Source: Cristatella mucedo
Taxonomy: Eukaryota; Bryozoa; Phylactolaemata; Cristatellidae
DNA length: 40,000 nucleotides
Assembly: GCA_009760855.2 (NCBI GenBank)
Contig: WPIO01000160.1
Span: forward strand, 442,501-482,500
Reading direction: 5' to 3'
Part shown: positions 10,201-19,228 of the stretch, in pieces
How the letters are laid out: every line of letters starts with the position of its first letter
Position numbering within the stretch: position 1 is the stretch's first letter
Position numbers and translations under genes: made by a program
Notes under the pieces: generated by a model
Database searches by the model: none
What the model saw: the letters and a program-made list of their open reading frames with translations, nothing else
What the model was told of the DNA's origin: nothing

Positions 10201-10718
10201 GAATAATTAGCAGCCTCCCGCGATCGTTGGCCTCGTGCACCGCGGCAGCCTCCTCCGCGGGCCGCTCGGTCTGCGCCAGGAGCGCCCAGCCAACCGGAAG
10301 CTCCTCGGGCGATCGGCGGCGGTGCAGTCCTCCGAGCGTGCGCGCAGCCGCGAGCGCCGACGATCCGGAGGGTAGGCGCCGCGGCGCGGCGCTGGCTGCT
10401 GCTGCAAGGCGCTCCTAGCTATAGGGCGACGCCGCCCCGATGACTGGGCCAGCCTTAACCTTAACCTTAACCTCCGATTAACCCCCGGCCCTTCGTCCCG
10501 ACAGTCGCGGCCTTGGGGTCTGCGGCTCGGCTTCGAAGCCAGGCGGCGGCGCGCGTCGGGTGGCTGCGGCGCGCGGACCGCCGCGCGGGTCGCGCCCATC
10601 GCCGGCTGCAGCCAGTCACGGCGGCGGCGGCGGCGGCGGCGCGCGGGAACGGCGCCGGGAGTCACGGGACGCTAACATCCCGCGACGTTGCAAACCGGTC
10701 GCCGCCAGACTGGCAGCA

Positions 10719-10719
<1 letters not shown>

Positions 10720-10757
<38 letters not shown>
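10720..10757 (+). repeat. (CGG)n trinucleotide tract
   Basis: About twelve to thirteen uninterrupted CGG/GGC units, roughly 420 bp upstream of the CDKN1-like start codon. A shorter (GCG)n run lies at 10618-10640. It is low-complexity Ala/Gly/Arg in any frame and is treated here as promoter or leader sequence. Confidence 0.9.
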
Positions 10758-10758
<1 letters not shown>

Positions 10759-10925
10759 AGGCTGGGGCGATGATGGGCGGGATGACGAAACGTGCGCACT
10801 CTCGGTGGGCGGAGCGGACCCTTGGCACGGCATCAACTGTCGAGCCGGCGGATGATTACCGAGAATGGGCGCGCGCCCTCACCCCAGCGAGCGACCGAGC
10901 GAGCGGCCAGCCGCGGCCAGCCTGG

Positions 10926-11004
10926 CCAATCGCGACTGCTGTCGAGAGCGCGTGACTACGAGCGCAGCCAATCGAAGCGCGGGGACGTGGCTCGGAGGCG
11001 GGCC
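10926..11004 (+). promoter_or_regulatory. Putative CDKN1-like promoter: two CCAAT boxes and a GC box
   Basis: GGCCAATCG (CCAAT at 10926-10930) and AGCCAATCG (10968-10972) are in the same orientation 42 bp apart, followed by GGAGGCGGGC at 10994-11003. They lie 170-250 bp upstream of the start codon, with no TATA box. An initiator-like TCAGACC is at 11096-11102. The arrangement fits a CpG-island, NF-Y/Sp-type promoter of a cell-cycle gene. The start site itself is inferred. Confidence 0.5.
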
Positions 11005-11176
11005 GGGCCTTCGAGTTGCCGCCCGGCCTGCTGAGCTCTAGTCATTTATCGACCGGCGTCGGGTGCGAGCGAGCGTACGATTGCGCGCGCACACATCAGA
11101 CCGATACCCGGGCTACGCTGCTTGTGCTCCTGCGCTGCTTCGCTGCTTCCTACTCCTGCCAGCGCCCGACCGCGCG

Positions 11177-11507
11177 ATGTTCGACGTGGTGAATGCGGAC
11201 GTAGCGATCGCGGCCGGCGGCGCTCAGCCCTGCCAGGGAGCCGTTCGATGCCTGTTCGGCTGGCCCGACCCGGAGGAGACGCGCCTGCTCCAGCAGACGG
11301 AGCTGCGTAAGATTGTCGAGGAGCAGTCGCTCCGCTGGAACTTTGACTTCGACGAGGGCCGCCCGCTCCGCGGCCGCTACAGCTGGGAGCCGTGCTGCGC
11401 GGACGGCGACGGCCCGTCGGCGGAGGCGGGCGACGGCCGCCGCCGCACTGCGGCCGCCGCCGTTGGCTGCCGCGAAGAGGCGGCCGGACGGCAGGCCAGG
11501 ATTTCAG
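11177..11507 (+). CDS. CDKN1/Cip-Kip CDK inhibitor, exon 1 (CDI domain)
   Basis: Predicted nuclear inhibitor of cyclin-CDK complexes (p21/p27/p57/Dacapo family). The start is the first ATG after an in-frame TAG at 11039, with G at -3. Residues 24-28 are RCLFG, matching the RxLFG motif that docks on the cyclin groove. Residues 29-52 are an acidic, helix-forming linker. Residues 53-71, RWNFDFDEGRPLRGRYSWE, match the CDK-binding block (WNFDF..PL.G.Y.W). After residue 72 the sequence turns Gly/Ala/Arg-rich, and I see no FYRP-type 3-10 helix like that of p27. The exon ends at CAG|GTGCGT in phase 1, after Ile-Ser and one base of the next codon. Family membership is strong. The paralogue (p21, p27 or p57) cannot be assigned, so no symbol is given. 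Confidence 0.9.
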
Positions 11508-12191
11508 GTGCGTTCGCTGCGCGGCGGCGTCGGCAGCGGGCGCCCCGCTGCCCCGTCCCTCGCCGCGCGGCCGCGGCCTCAAGTGGGCTCGCCGCCGCTA
11601 GGCGTAGCCAAGCAGCCTCAGCCCGATGCGGACCGGATGCGTCGCGTGGGCCGCCGACAGGGCTGACCCCACGCGACGCTCTGTAGCAGCGGCGGCAGCC
11701 GCCGTCTCCGCCGCCGCTGCTGCTGCTGGTGACCTACGCAGCTAGCTGCGGCGGCGGCGGAAGTCCATTGAAGCTCCGGCCGCCGCGCGCATCTACCGCG
11801 GCTGCGACCCTCTACCCCTCCTCGCGCTCGCGGCGAAGGCCTGAAGCCAGCGCTTCCGATGCCGCAGCCGCTGGGCGTGCGCTCGCGTCGGCGTAGCCAT
11901 TGGTAATCGATGAGTGGCTCGCCGCGGGCAGGCCCGGACACGCGCGGCCGCATTCGCCGTCTGCGCGCATCGAGTCAATTTGGCAGGACGTCGCGTCGCG
12001 TCCATTCCTTCCTCCCTCCCTCCCTCCATTCCTCCTCCTCTTCCTCCTGCTGCGGAAGCGGCGCCTCAAAAGACGCCGGGCCCGGTCCGCGCGCCGTCCT
12101 GGCGGCCGCGGCGGCGTCGTCGCTCTGCGCTCGCAATGCAGCTGCCTTGGTGCAGAGCGCCTCCTCAGTGGTGCCCCGCCGTCTTTTGCAG
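11508..12191 (+). other. Phase-1 intron of the CDKN1-like gene, 684 bp
   Basis: GT-AG intron. The donor is CAG|GTGCGT and the acceptor is CGCCGTCTTTTGCAG|AT. It is GC-rich, with a CTGCTGCTGCTG run and CGG runs near 11700-11760 and CTCC repeats near 12010-12045. If retained, the exon 1 frame stays open for a further 59 codons to TAG at 11684-11686. That would replace the PIP box with an Arg/Ala-rich tail (169 residues in all). Confidence 0.8.
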
Positions 12192-12364
12192 ATTTCTTTC
12201 CCAAGCGGAAGCCCCTAGGCGGCGTCGTCAAGGCCAAGGCTCGAGCGATGGCGACGTGCGTCGGCGGACCGGTGGCTGCGATACGGCCGCAAGCGGTCCG
12301 CGCCGCCGCCGCGTCAGCTGCGCCGCCCGGTGCCGTTGGAGACGCTCATATCCCAAACTCATAA
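12192..12364 (+). CDS. CDKN1/Cip-Kip CDK inhibitor, exon 2 (PIP box and C-terminus)
   Basis: The acceptor TCTTTTGCAG is in the right phase: exon 1 leaves one base and exon 2 supplies two, giving GAT (Asp111). The join yields Q106-A-R-I-S-D-F-F113, a consensus PCNA-binding PIP box (QxxIxxFF). PKRK follows at 114-117, so a basic residue falls at the +4 position needed for a CRL4-Cdt2 PIP degron. The usual Thr-Asp is Ser-Asp here. KRK also makes a nuclear signal plausible. p21, p57, Xic1 and Dacapo are known to carry PCNA-binding or PIP-degron segments of this kind. The rest is Ala/Val-rich and ends at TAA 12362-12364. Both exons total 504 bp (167 residues), close to human p21. No C-terminal QT box of p27/p57 is visible. 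Confidence 0.85.
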
Positions 12365-12371
12365 GTGGTGA

Positions 12372-12385
12372 GCGCTCGCGAGCGC
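12372..12385. repeat. 14-bp palindrome GCGCTCGCGAGCGC
   Basis: Perfect palindrome just after the stop codon. It contains CTCGCGAG, similar to the CGCG-type promoter palindrome TCTCGCGAGA. Confidence 0.7.
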
Positions 12386-12952
12386 GGCGCCCGAAGCTTG
12401 CCTCTGGCGCGCGCGAGCGCTCGGGTAGACCTCGGAAAATGCTGGCGAGTGACGGACGACGCCTTCGGCGACGCGGCGTCTTCCAGTATGCTCGCGCGTC
12501 CGTCCGTCCGTCTGCTAGCCCACCGCCTGCCCCACTTCTACTCGACCTGCTGCGGCAACCCGAGTGCTCGTAAATCCCACCGCCGTTGGAAATCGGCTCT
12601 CGGAAAATCCCCGTCGCTGCGATCGAGCCCCCCCTTTTTGTCGGGCTTTTACCGGCTAGTCAGGGCCCGCCTCCAATCGGCCGCGACAGGAGCGATAATC
12701 GCCGGCCGCTTGTTAGCCGAGCGGGTAAGCTTGCTCTCTCTCTCTCTCTCTCTGCTGCGCTCTCGAGGTCGACCGAGCCAGCGTGGGCCGACTGAGAGCG
12801 CCAAGCGGGCAGGGCCAGCGCCGCCGCGAGCGGTCGGTATAAAGATGGCGGAGCAGCTGGCCACGGGGCTATTCGCTGGCCGAGTCGTCCACTGCCAGAA
12901 ACTGCGGTTCTCTTGCGGGACGGTGGGGGGGGGGCTGCTGCACCCACCCACC

Positions 12953-13000
12953 GCAGCCAGCCAGCACAGCCAGCCAGCCAGCACAGCCAGCCAGCACAGG
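12953..13000 (+). repeat. CCAGCCAGCACAG short tandem repeat
   Basis: Imperfect 4-bp and 12-bp repeats in the likely 3' UTR. Confidence 0.8.
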
Positions 13001-13174
13001 CTATTTTCGTCCATCTCGCGATCTGGCTGTCGCTGCATCGACATCGACGGCTGAATTAATTCTGGGGCGAGCTGGTGGCGCTCCGAAAGCGGTAGCACAA
13101 ATTTGCATAGCGCATTGGTAATCGCATGCGATCGATGCTTTGAAGCCCACGGCACGGCATCACAGGGCGCCGCC

Positions 13175-13225
13175 GAGCATGCTAGCTCTGGCCATGAGCA
13201 TGCTAGCTCTGGCCATGAGCATGCT
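13175..13225 (+). repeat. 21-bp tandem repeat, 2.4 units
   Basis: GAGCATGCTAGCTCTGGCCAT at 13175 and 13196, then a partial copy. The period is a multiple of three, but the surrounding frame is short and unrecognised. Confidence 0.9.
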
Positions 13226-13508
13226 CGGCGTTCGCGGTCGGTCAGAGCTGCTGAGCAGAGCCGATGGCTCCCGGCATCGTACTTGAGAAACTAGATTCGC
13301 CTGCCCCTCTGCCTCGGCCCCCCTCCCCTGACCGACCGTTCACTGAAGACGTCATCACGGCGAATCTTTCACCAAGGCTGCTGCTGCTTTCTGCTTGTCA
13401 TTAACGATGCCCCCTACTATTCGGGCTGTAAATTCACGGCTGCCTCGATTTTAGCATTGTTCGGATTGGGCCCGTGAGAATTGTTGGCCCGTGTGTGGTG
13501 TGTGGTGC

Positions 13509-13511
<3 letters not shown>

Positions 13512-13592
<81 letters not shown>
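13512..13592 (+). repeat. (GT)n microsatellite, about 40 units
   Basis: About 80 bp of perfect TG repeat in the possible 3' UTR, followed by ACACGTGCACGTGTG, a short palindromic extension. Confidence 0.98.
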
Positions 13593-13594
<2 letters not shown>

Positions 13595-14594
13595 ACGTGC
13601 ACGTGTGTGGGTGTGTTTGTGTTCGCGCTGGCACGTCTGATCGTGCCTGCACTGCTGCCACTTTCAGTTAGCACGAGTGGTAACTTATGACTCCGCTCGA
13701 CTTGCTAGTTCCTATCTAGACGTCGTTCCGGATGTTACCAGCCTCGGGACAAGCTGCCAGCTCGAAGATTGTAGACAACAGTGCATCAGACATGGCCGCA
13801 TAAGGGAAATCCGGTCAACATCTGGCCCCAAGGTCGTGCAAAGTAGAATCCTTGGACGACGGGTTGATTCGAGCTAGATTTACTTAGTCTTCTTAGCTAG
13901 ATTTACTTCGTCTGTCGGCTATAGTTCGACGATGCCGGCCGTTGCCGTGAACCGATCACTGTACACTCTTGCTGCATAATGGCCCAGTCTTGGTGGTTCC
14001 TAGACATTTCGTCCGCCCACGATGCGACGATAAGATAACGGGTTGCATCGATGGAACCTTTGATCAGGTGCCCCCTGTCGATATGGTGGCCCGCCCTCGC
14101 GGCTTCACTAGCTGCCGCTTGTTTTTTGTCGATTCGCTAACGTGCCAACGATCACCTTGCAACCAGTCGCGAGCCTATGAGGTTCCGTTCGATGGCAGCA
14201 GCGGCTGCTGCGACTCACCAATCCAGTCGCCCTCACGTCCAATAAAAACGGTGCCCTTGGCAAAGGCAGAGCAGCAGGAGCAGGGTGATAGGGTCCTGTT
14301 ATCTTCGTCGATAAAGGCCGTCGCTGCTTAGAGACCGCAGTGCCAGATCGCATCGTCGACGGTCGTATCTCATGTAGTCTTGAGATTTATCTGATGTATT
14401 GAAGCCTTGAGACTTATCTTGCTCCTGGATGGCGTCGCCCAGCGTCAGCAGCCTGACTCGGAAGGGGGTAGCAGTCTCTTGGCGCTGTGGGCTACCGACC
14501 GATCGATCGTCCCGCCGACCGTTGCCTCCTACTGCTCGATTCGGCCCGTGTGCGAGTCTGTCGTGTCCGCTCCTGCGGGTGTGGCCGTCCCGGC

Positions 14595-14634
14595 TGCTGC
14601 CTCCTCCTGCTGCTGCAGCAGGAGGCAGCAGCAG
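14595..14634. repeat. CTG/CAG inverted repeat around a PstI-like centre
   Basis: GCTGCCTCCTCCTGCTG is followed by CTGCAGCAGGAGGCAGC. The arms pair apart from a three-base bulge. The regions 13593-14590 and 14640-15340 show nothing else recognisable apart from AATAAA at 14241 and 14711. Confidence 0.6.
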
Positions 14635-15345
14635 CCGCTCACTGGCGACATGCTGATGTGCTGCTTCGACGTCACTTGTTCTTTATCGGTCTTCCTCTTC
14701 TTTTCAGATCAATAAAATGGACCACCACTGAATCGCACTCGGAGCTGAGCAGGGGGAGAGGAGGAGGAGTGCCCACCCGGAAGTCATAGCCAACGACGGC
14801 CAGTCGAGCCTCTCCGACGTCGGCTCGACCTGCGACCTCTGGACTCTCCGACCCCTGCAGGCGGCTTATATGTGACGACGCCCAGCAGTCCTTCGTTAGT
14901 CGCAGCCCCTCTGTCCTTCCACTGTGTCGCTGCTCCGGAGATCGGTTGCCGTCGCGAGCGTCTCCGACGTTGCACCGACCGATCGGGCGTCAGCCTGCGA
15001 CAGTGCGGCCGCTCGTTCGTGCACCGCCGGGAGCTGGCTGGCTGGCCGGCCGGACGTGCCCCCTTCTCGATGTGCTTCGGCCGTCGCCGTGCAGTTTGGC
15101 CTTCGGAGGACCGCAGCTTCCTGGCTGATGATCTCATGGCGCACACACGGCCGCCGCCGGTGGCCGTGCTTTTCTCTCGTTATTTATGCTGCTGCGTCCA
15201 GGCAAAGTGCTCCAGTGAGGTGCAGAGTGACCACGTGATGCAGAGCGACCACGTGAGCCAGCCCGGCGAGCCCTTCCGAAGGTGCGAGAGCCAGCGATCT
15301 TGCAAACGCCCGCGGTTCCGACGCTCTATAATATTCGCTTATTAC

Positions 15346-15368
15346 TGTACATATCCCACTTAAATAAA
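15346..15368 (+). terminator. Possible 3' end: Pumilio-like site plus AATAAA
   Basis: TGTACATA at 15346-15353 fits the UGUANAUA Pumilio element. AATAAA follows at 15363-15368, with a T-rich stretch downstream. If it belongs to the CDKN1-like transcript, the 3' UTR would be about 3 kb. Earlier AATAAA hexamers at 14241 and 14711 are alternatives. Confidence 0.3.
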
Positions 15369-15530
15369 TGAAGTGTTATTTACCGGCGAACTGACTATAT
15401 TTTGAAATGAGACGAACGTCCAGAACATTGAGAAAGCAGCAGACAAAGACAGGGACAGGGGTTGGACAGAGGGATAAAAGAGGTGCCAGCTGCAGCTTGC
15501 TGAATGCATAGCGGCAACTACTATTACTAA

Positions 15531-15568
15531 TATATATATATATATATACTAATATATATATATATATT
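15531..15568. repeat. (TA)n short repeats
   Basis: Two blocks of (TA)n separated by CTAA. Confidence 0.9.
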
Positions 15569-16027
15569 ATCTGTCATACTTTACTACAGTATATTACTAT
15601 GGCAACTAGTCGACATTTCGACTAGTCAAACAATTGGGCTCAGGGCAGCACCGGAAGCTCGTCGACCTTTGTCCTCTTCCGAGAGCAGCTGCGGCATTGT
15701 TGACTATCTGACGTTGACGAGATGGACGCTTGCCTGTTCGACGTTTAGCGCTCAGGTATTCGCTCCAACTCCTCTGCTGCTGCGTCTGTGTGTCTACCGT
15801 GCCTGAGCCCGTGGGTCCGCTGTCCGTCCGTCTGCGACTGCACGCATGTGCTGTATGTGTTTCTGTCCACATTCTGTCCCCTACCTTACTTCCTCAGTAT
15901 TTCCTCTCAGAGGGTTACCTCCCTCTGCTGCTCTCTCATCTTCCGCCTCGGCCTCTCCGGGCGTCGACGCTGTCGATTGGCCTGCCCTGCAAAGGGTTGT
16001 ACGCGTGCCATTTCGCCAGGCTAGACA

Positions 16028-16305
16028 TAGCCAATGTAATCCAATGTATCTCCGTCTGTAACTCCACAAAGCCATTAAGACCATGTGGGTGTTACGCAGT
16101 AGACGTTTTGAATATCGCACTCACAGCCTAAGCAGTTTTCGGTACGCATTCGGTAGCCAACAGACTTCGTCTCACGCACCAAAGAGAAAGTGGGAGGCCT
16201 AGCAGTGTCAGGAGAGCCAATAAGGTAGTGAGTAACATGGAAGTAGCAGCCCAGTACGGCTGGAAATAATTGGATAAAGTCGGCAGAAGGAGAGTTGTTG
16301 TCATG
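16028..16305 (-). repeat. Unclassified interspersed repeat, copy 1
   Basis: Its reverse complement matches 31765-32038 over about 270 bp. Shared blocks include GAGACGAAGTC-GTTGGCTACC, GCGTAACACCCACATGGTCTT and a GGAGATACATT tail. It ends in ATTACATT-type sequence, like the short repeat tails of some retroposons. A 29-bp exact piece of it recurs at 16425-16453. One minus-strand frame is open, but the two copies do not clearly conserve a protein. I cannot place it in a known family. Confidence 0.7.
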
Positions 16306-16424
16306 CGTGCGAATCGTGAAAGTGAATTCCACAGTCTGGGACCTACAGACCAAAACCCTCTGAATTATTCCTACATATGTCTGCCAAAATAATTCGGTCG
16401 CCAACATTCATTATTATCATAGCC

Positions 16425-16453
16425 GCATTCGGTAGCCAACAGACTTCGTCTCA
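16425..16453 (-). repeat. 29-bp exact partial copy of the same repeat
   Basis: Identical to 16146-16174 and in the same orientation. Confidence 0.85.
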
Positions 16454-16515
16454 GCCAAGACAGGCAAATCCCAACCCACTAAGGCACATAACATTATCAC
16501 GTGACTGGCACACTT

Positions 16516-16930
16516 GTGCTGCTGCTGCTGCAGCTGTCGCTGCTGCATCTGCTGCGTCTGCATGCATGTCGCCGCAGCAGCTGCTGCTGCTGCTGCTTCT
16601 ACAGATGCTGCTGCTGCTGCCACTGCCCCCTGCTCCCTTGCCTGCTGCTGCTGCCACAGCTGCTGCTCTGATGCAGCTGCTGCTTCTGCTGCTGCTGCTG
16701 CTGCCACAGCTGTTCTAATGCTAGTTCACACTATTGTTCTAATGCTGCTGCTGCTGCTGCTGCTTCCACCACTGCAGCTGCTGCTCTTATACAGCTGCTG
16801 CTTCTGCTGCTAATGCGCAGCTGCTTCTGCTGCTGCTGGTGCCACAGCTGGTGTTCTGATACAGCTGCTGTTGCCCCTCCCCATGCTGCCACTGCTGTGA
16901 CTTCTGTTGCTGCAGCCTCTGCTGCAGCAG
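16516..16930 (+). repeat. Interrupted (CTG)n region
   Basis: Dense CTG/CTGCTT/CAGCTG repeats with interruptions such as CCACAGCTG and TTCTAATG. Leu, Cys, Ala or Gln runs appear depending on frame. It shows no sign of being a real gene. The interval 16931-17340 is unique DNA with nothing recognised. Confidence 0.9.
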
Positions 16931-17345
16931 GCGCCGACAAAATGGTTGCATCGATTCAAATTAGGACCTAGTTGTGTATATGGGCGTGAGGATCCGATAC
17001 ATGTGTCCTATGACTGGCAGGTGAGGTTGCAGAGGCCATCTAGCAGCTGGCCCCTGTGCTCTGGCTATCTATGCTAAGGTTTGCTGCCTTCAAAACAGCT
17101 CCGCCCTTTTCTGGGAACCTCTCAACGCCGACTGCAGCTGCTGCTTGAGGTAGGCAGTGAGATGGATAGAGAGAAGAGAGGTGACGAGGGCTCAGTGAGA
17201 GTCCGACAGATGAAGAGGACAACCAGGTGCAGAGACTGAGACGGTCCGACACGGAGCCGGTTCGATCAACCCTGTGACAAAGATGTGATAAAGAGAGCAG
17301 CGGAGGCACAAACCGGTTGAGGGTGCAAGGGAGGAACTGACGAAG

Positions 17346-17512
17346 GTGGCGCCACCGCTGCTGCCACTGCTGCCACTGCTGCTGCTGCTGCCACTGCTGC
17401 CACTGCTGCTGCTGCTGCTGCTGCTGCTACTTCTTCCTGCTGCTGCTGCTGCTGCTACTGATGCTACTGCTGGCACAGCTGTCACTGCAGCTGCTGCTGC
17501 TGTGTTGGCTGG
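17346..17512 (+). repeat. (CTG)n / GCCACTGCT repeat region
   Basis: CTG runs broken by CCA and CTACTTCTTC. Same character as 16516-16930. Confidence 0.9.
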
Positions 17513-17700
17513 AGGTACAGACACGCACATTGCAGTGGCAGCCGTCTAAATAACGGACCCGTTGTTTATCTACTGATGAGAATCCGGCTATCCAGCACTC
17601 GTGGCTTCCTGCTTCATTGACTGGGCTAAAGCAGTGGCTGCCGAGAGCTTCTAGTCGCTTGGATCCACTATCTATGTTAAGGCTTTCTGCCTTCGAATGT

Positions 17701-17703
17701 AGC

Positions 17704-17752
<49 letters not shown>

Positions 17753-17810
17753 GCATGTATATATATATATATATATATGCATGTATATATATTTATATAT
17801 ATATATATCC
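17701..17810. repeat. (TA)n with GCATG interruptions
   Basis: Blocks of TATATA separated by ATGCATGTAT. Confidence 0.95.
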
Positions 17811-17976
17811 TGATAGATATATTCCTAGCGTGAAGGGTCACTGAAGTCCACTGAAGCAACGCATTAGCAGCAGAAGCAGCAGCTGCTGTGGTGGAAGCAG
17901 CAGCAGCTTTAGAACACTAGCTGTGGCAGCAGCAGAAGCAGCGCAGAGATAAACAGCAGAAGCAGCAGCTATATTC

Positions 17977-18127
<151 letters not shown>

Positions 18128-18200
18128 CTAGACCCCTTTTCAGAACTCCTTTCCTGGCTTCTGCTGCTGCTTCAGCTAGACAGATAAGGGATAATGATAG

Positions 18201-18208
<8 letters not shown>

Positions 18209-18270
<62 letters not shown>
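18209..18270 (+). repeat. (GA)n microsatellite
   Basis: About 31 uninterrupted GA units. Confidence 0.97.
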
Positions 18271-18271
<1 letters not shown>

Positions 18272-18399
18272 GAGAGATGGGCTGAATAGATAGGGGGCTG
18301 GCCGGTACAGGCAGGGCAGTTGGCTGCACATGATAAGGGCTAGCTCAGCCGTCGGCCTGGGATCTGCATCGACTCCTTCCTAACATGGCCATTTTGTCT

Positions 18400-18400
18400 T

Positions 18401-18448
<48 letters not shown>

Positions 18449-18510
18449 TCTGTCTCTCTTCTCTCTCTCCCTACCTCTCTACTACTCTATATCTTCCTCC
18501 CTCTCTCGAT
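18400..18510 (+). repeat. (CT)n microsatellite with degenerate flank
   Basis: A pure CT core to about 18445, followed by degenerate pyrimidines. Confidence 0.95.
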
Positions 18511-18689
18511 TTAGAACAAGTTGGATGACTTGTCAGCATCTCGCTAGCAGAGCAACTGAAAGAGATCCAAATCTGTAACTAGATTTCCTCGAACTACTTT
18601 GGACCTCATGCAGGGCGTGGCCGCGTCATGCGTTAATGAGCCCAACTTGCCAGTGTCAAACCCGAGCTTCACTTCCTTCGTTTTTCTCT

Positions 18690-18722
18690 CTCCTGTGGTC
18701 TTTCTCTCTCCCCCTTTCCCTT

Positions 18723-18782
<60 letters not shown>

Positions 18783-18975
18783 TCCCTCTCTCTCTCCCTC
18801 CCCTCTCCCTCTCTCTCTCCCTCCCCCTCTCCCCTCTCTCTCTCTCCCTGCCCCTCTCCCCTCTCTCTCTCCCGTCAGCATGTCTCTGTCTCTACAGCTC
18901 TCTCACTCTCACTGCCTCTCTCTCCCCCCTCTCTTTCTTCCTTCCTCTCTGTCTCCCTCTCTCCACCCCTAGCAG
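18690..18975 (+). repeat. (CT)n and CCCTCTCC pyrimidine array
   Basis: Perfect CT at about 18728-18778, then CTCTCCCTCCCC variants. The Leu-Ser-Pro frame of about 190 codons through it is a repeat artefact. Confidence 0.95.
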
Positions 18976-19228
18976 TGTCTCTTCGGCAGTCTCTCCGGCA
19001 GGCTTTATCTTTCAAGGTCCCTCTCATTCCGTCTGCTGCTCTCATGCTCTTTCTATTTTCTTCTGTCTCTTAAACACTGTGTCTCTGCGTCCTTGTCTAT
19101 CCCAGTCCCTATCTTTCAACTCCAGACGCCCTGGGAGAGCAAATCGCCTGCCAGTGGGCCGACCTCCTAAACGCTAGCTCCGACATTCCTACTAAACGTC
19201 AGTTAGCCGCATCGACGGACTCCGATTG

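Larger units (their letters stand above)
7900..13050. promoter_or_regulatory. Extended CpG island around the CDKN1-like gene
   Basis: GC and CpG content rise sharply near 7.9 kb and stay high to about 13.05 kb. The island contains strong GC inverted repeats, CGG runs, CCAAT boxes and the only convincing coding exons in the window. Most open frames here, on both strands, come from scarcity of A/T-rich stop codons. Boundaries are by eye. Confidence 0.7.

Noticed and set aside
10452-10470. (CCTTAA)3, considered as an interstitial telomere
   Set aside because: The metazoan telomere complement is CCCTAA. This unit is CCTTAA and is only three copies long.
12121-12168. Alternative exon 2 acceptors at AATGCAG and CTCCTCAG upstream of 12191
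   Set aside because: Their pyrimidine tracts are weaker, and joining there does not create the PIP motif. The 12191 site has a better tract, the right phase and a functional motif across the junction.
16417-16707. Poly-Ala/Gln protein frame on the minus strand
   Set aside because: It is produced by interrupted CTG repeats and begins inside a fragment of the unclassified repeat.
18599-19177. 192-codon frame of Leu-Ser-Pro
   Set aside because: Translation of a (CT)n/CCCTCT array. The same applies to long frames at 29824-30181, 32135-32653, 33694-34158 and 23595-24316.
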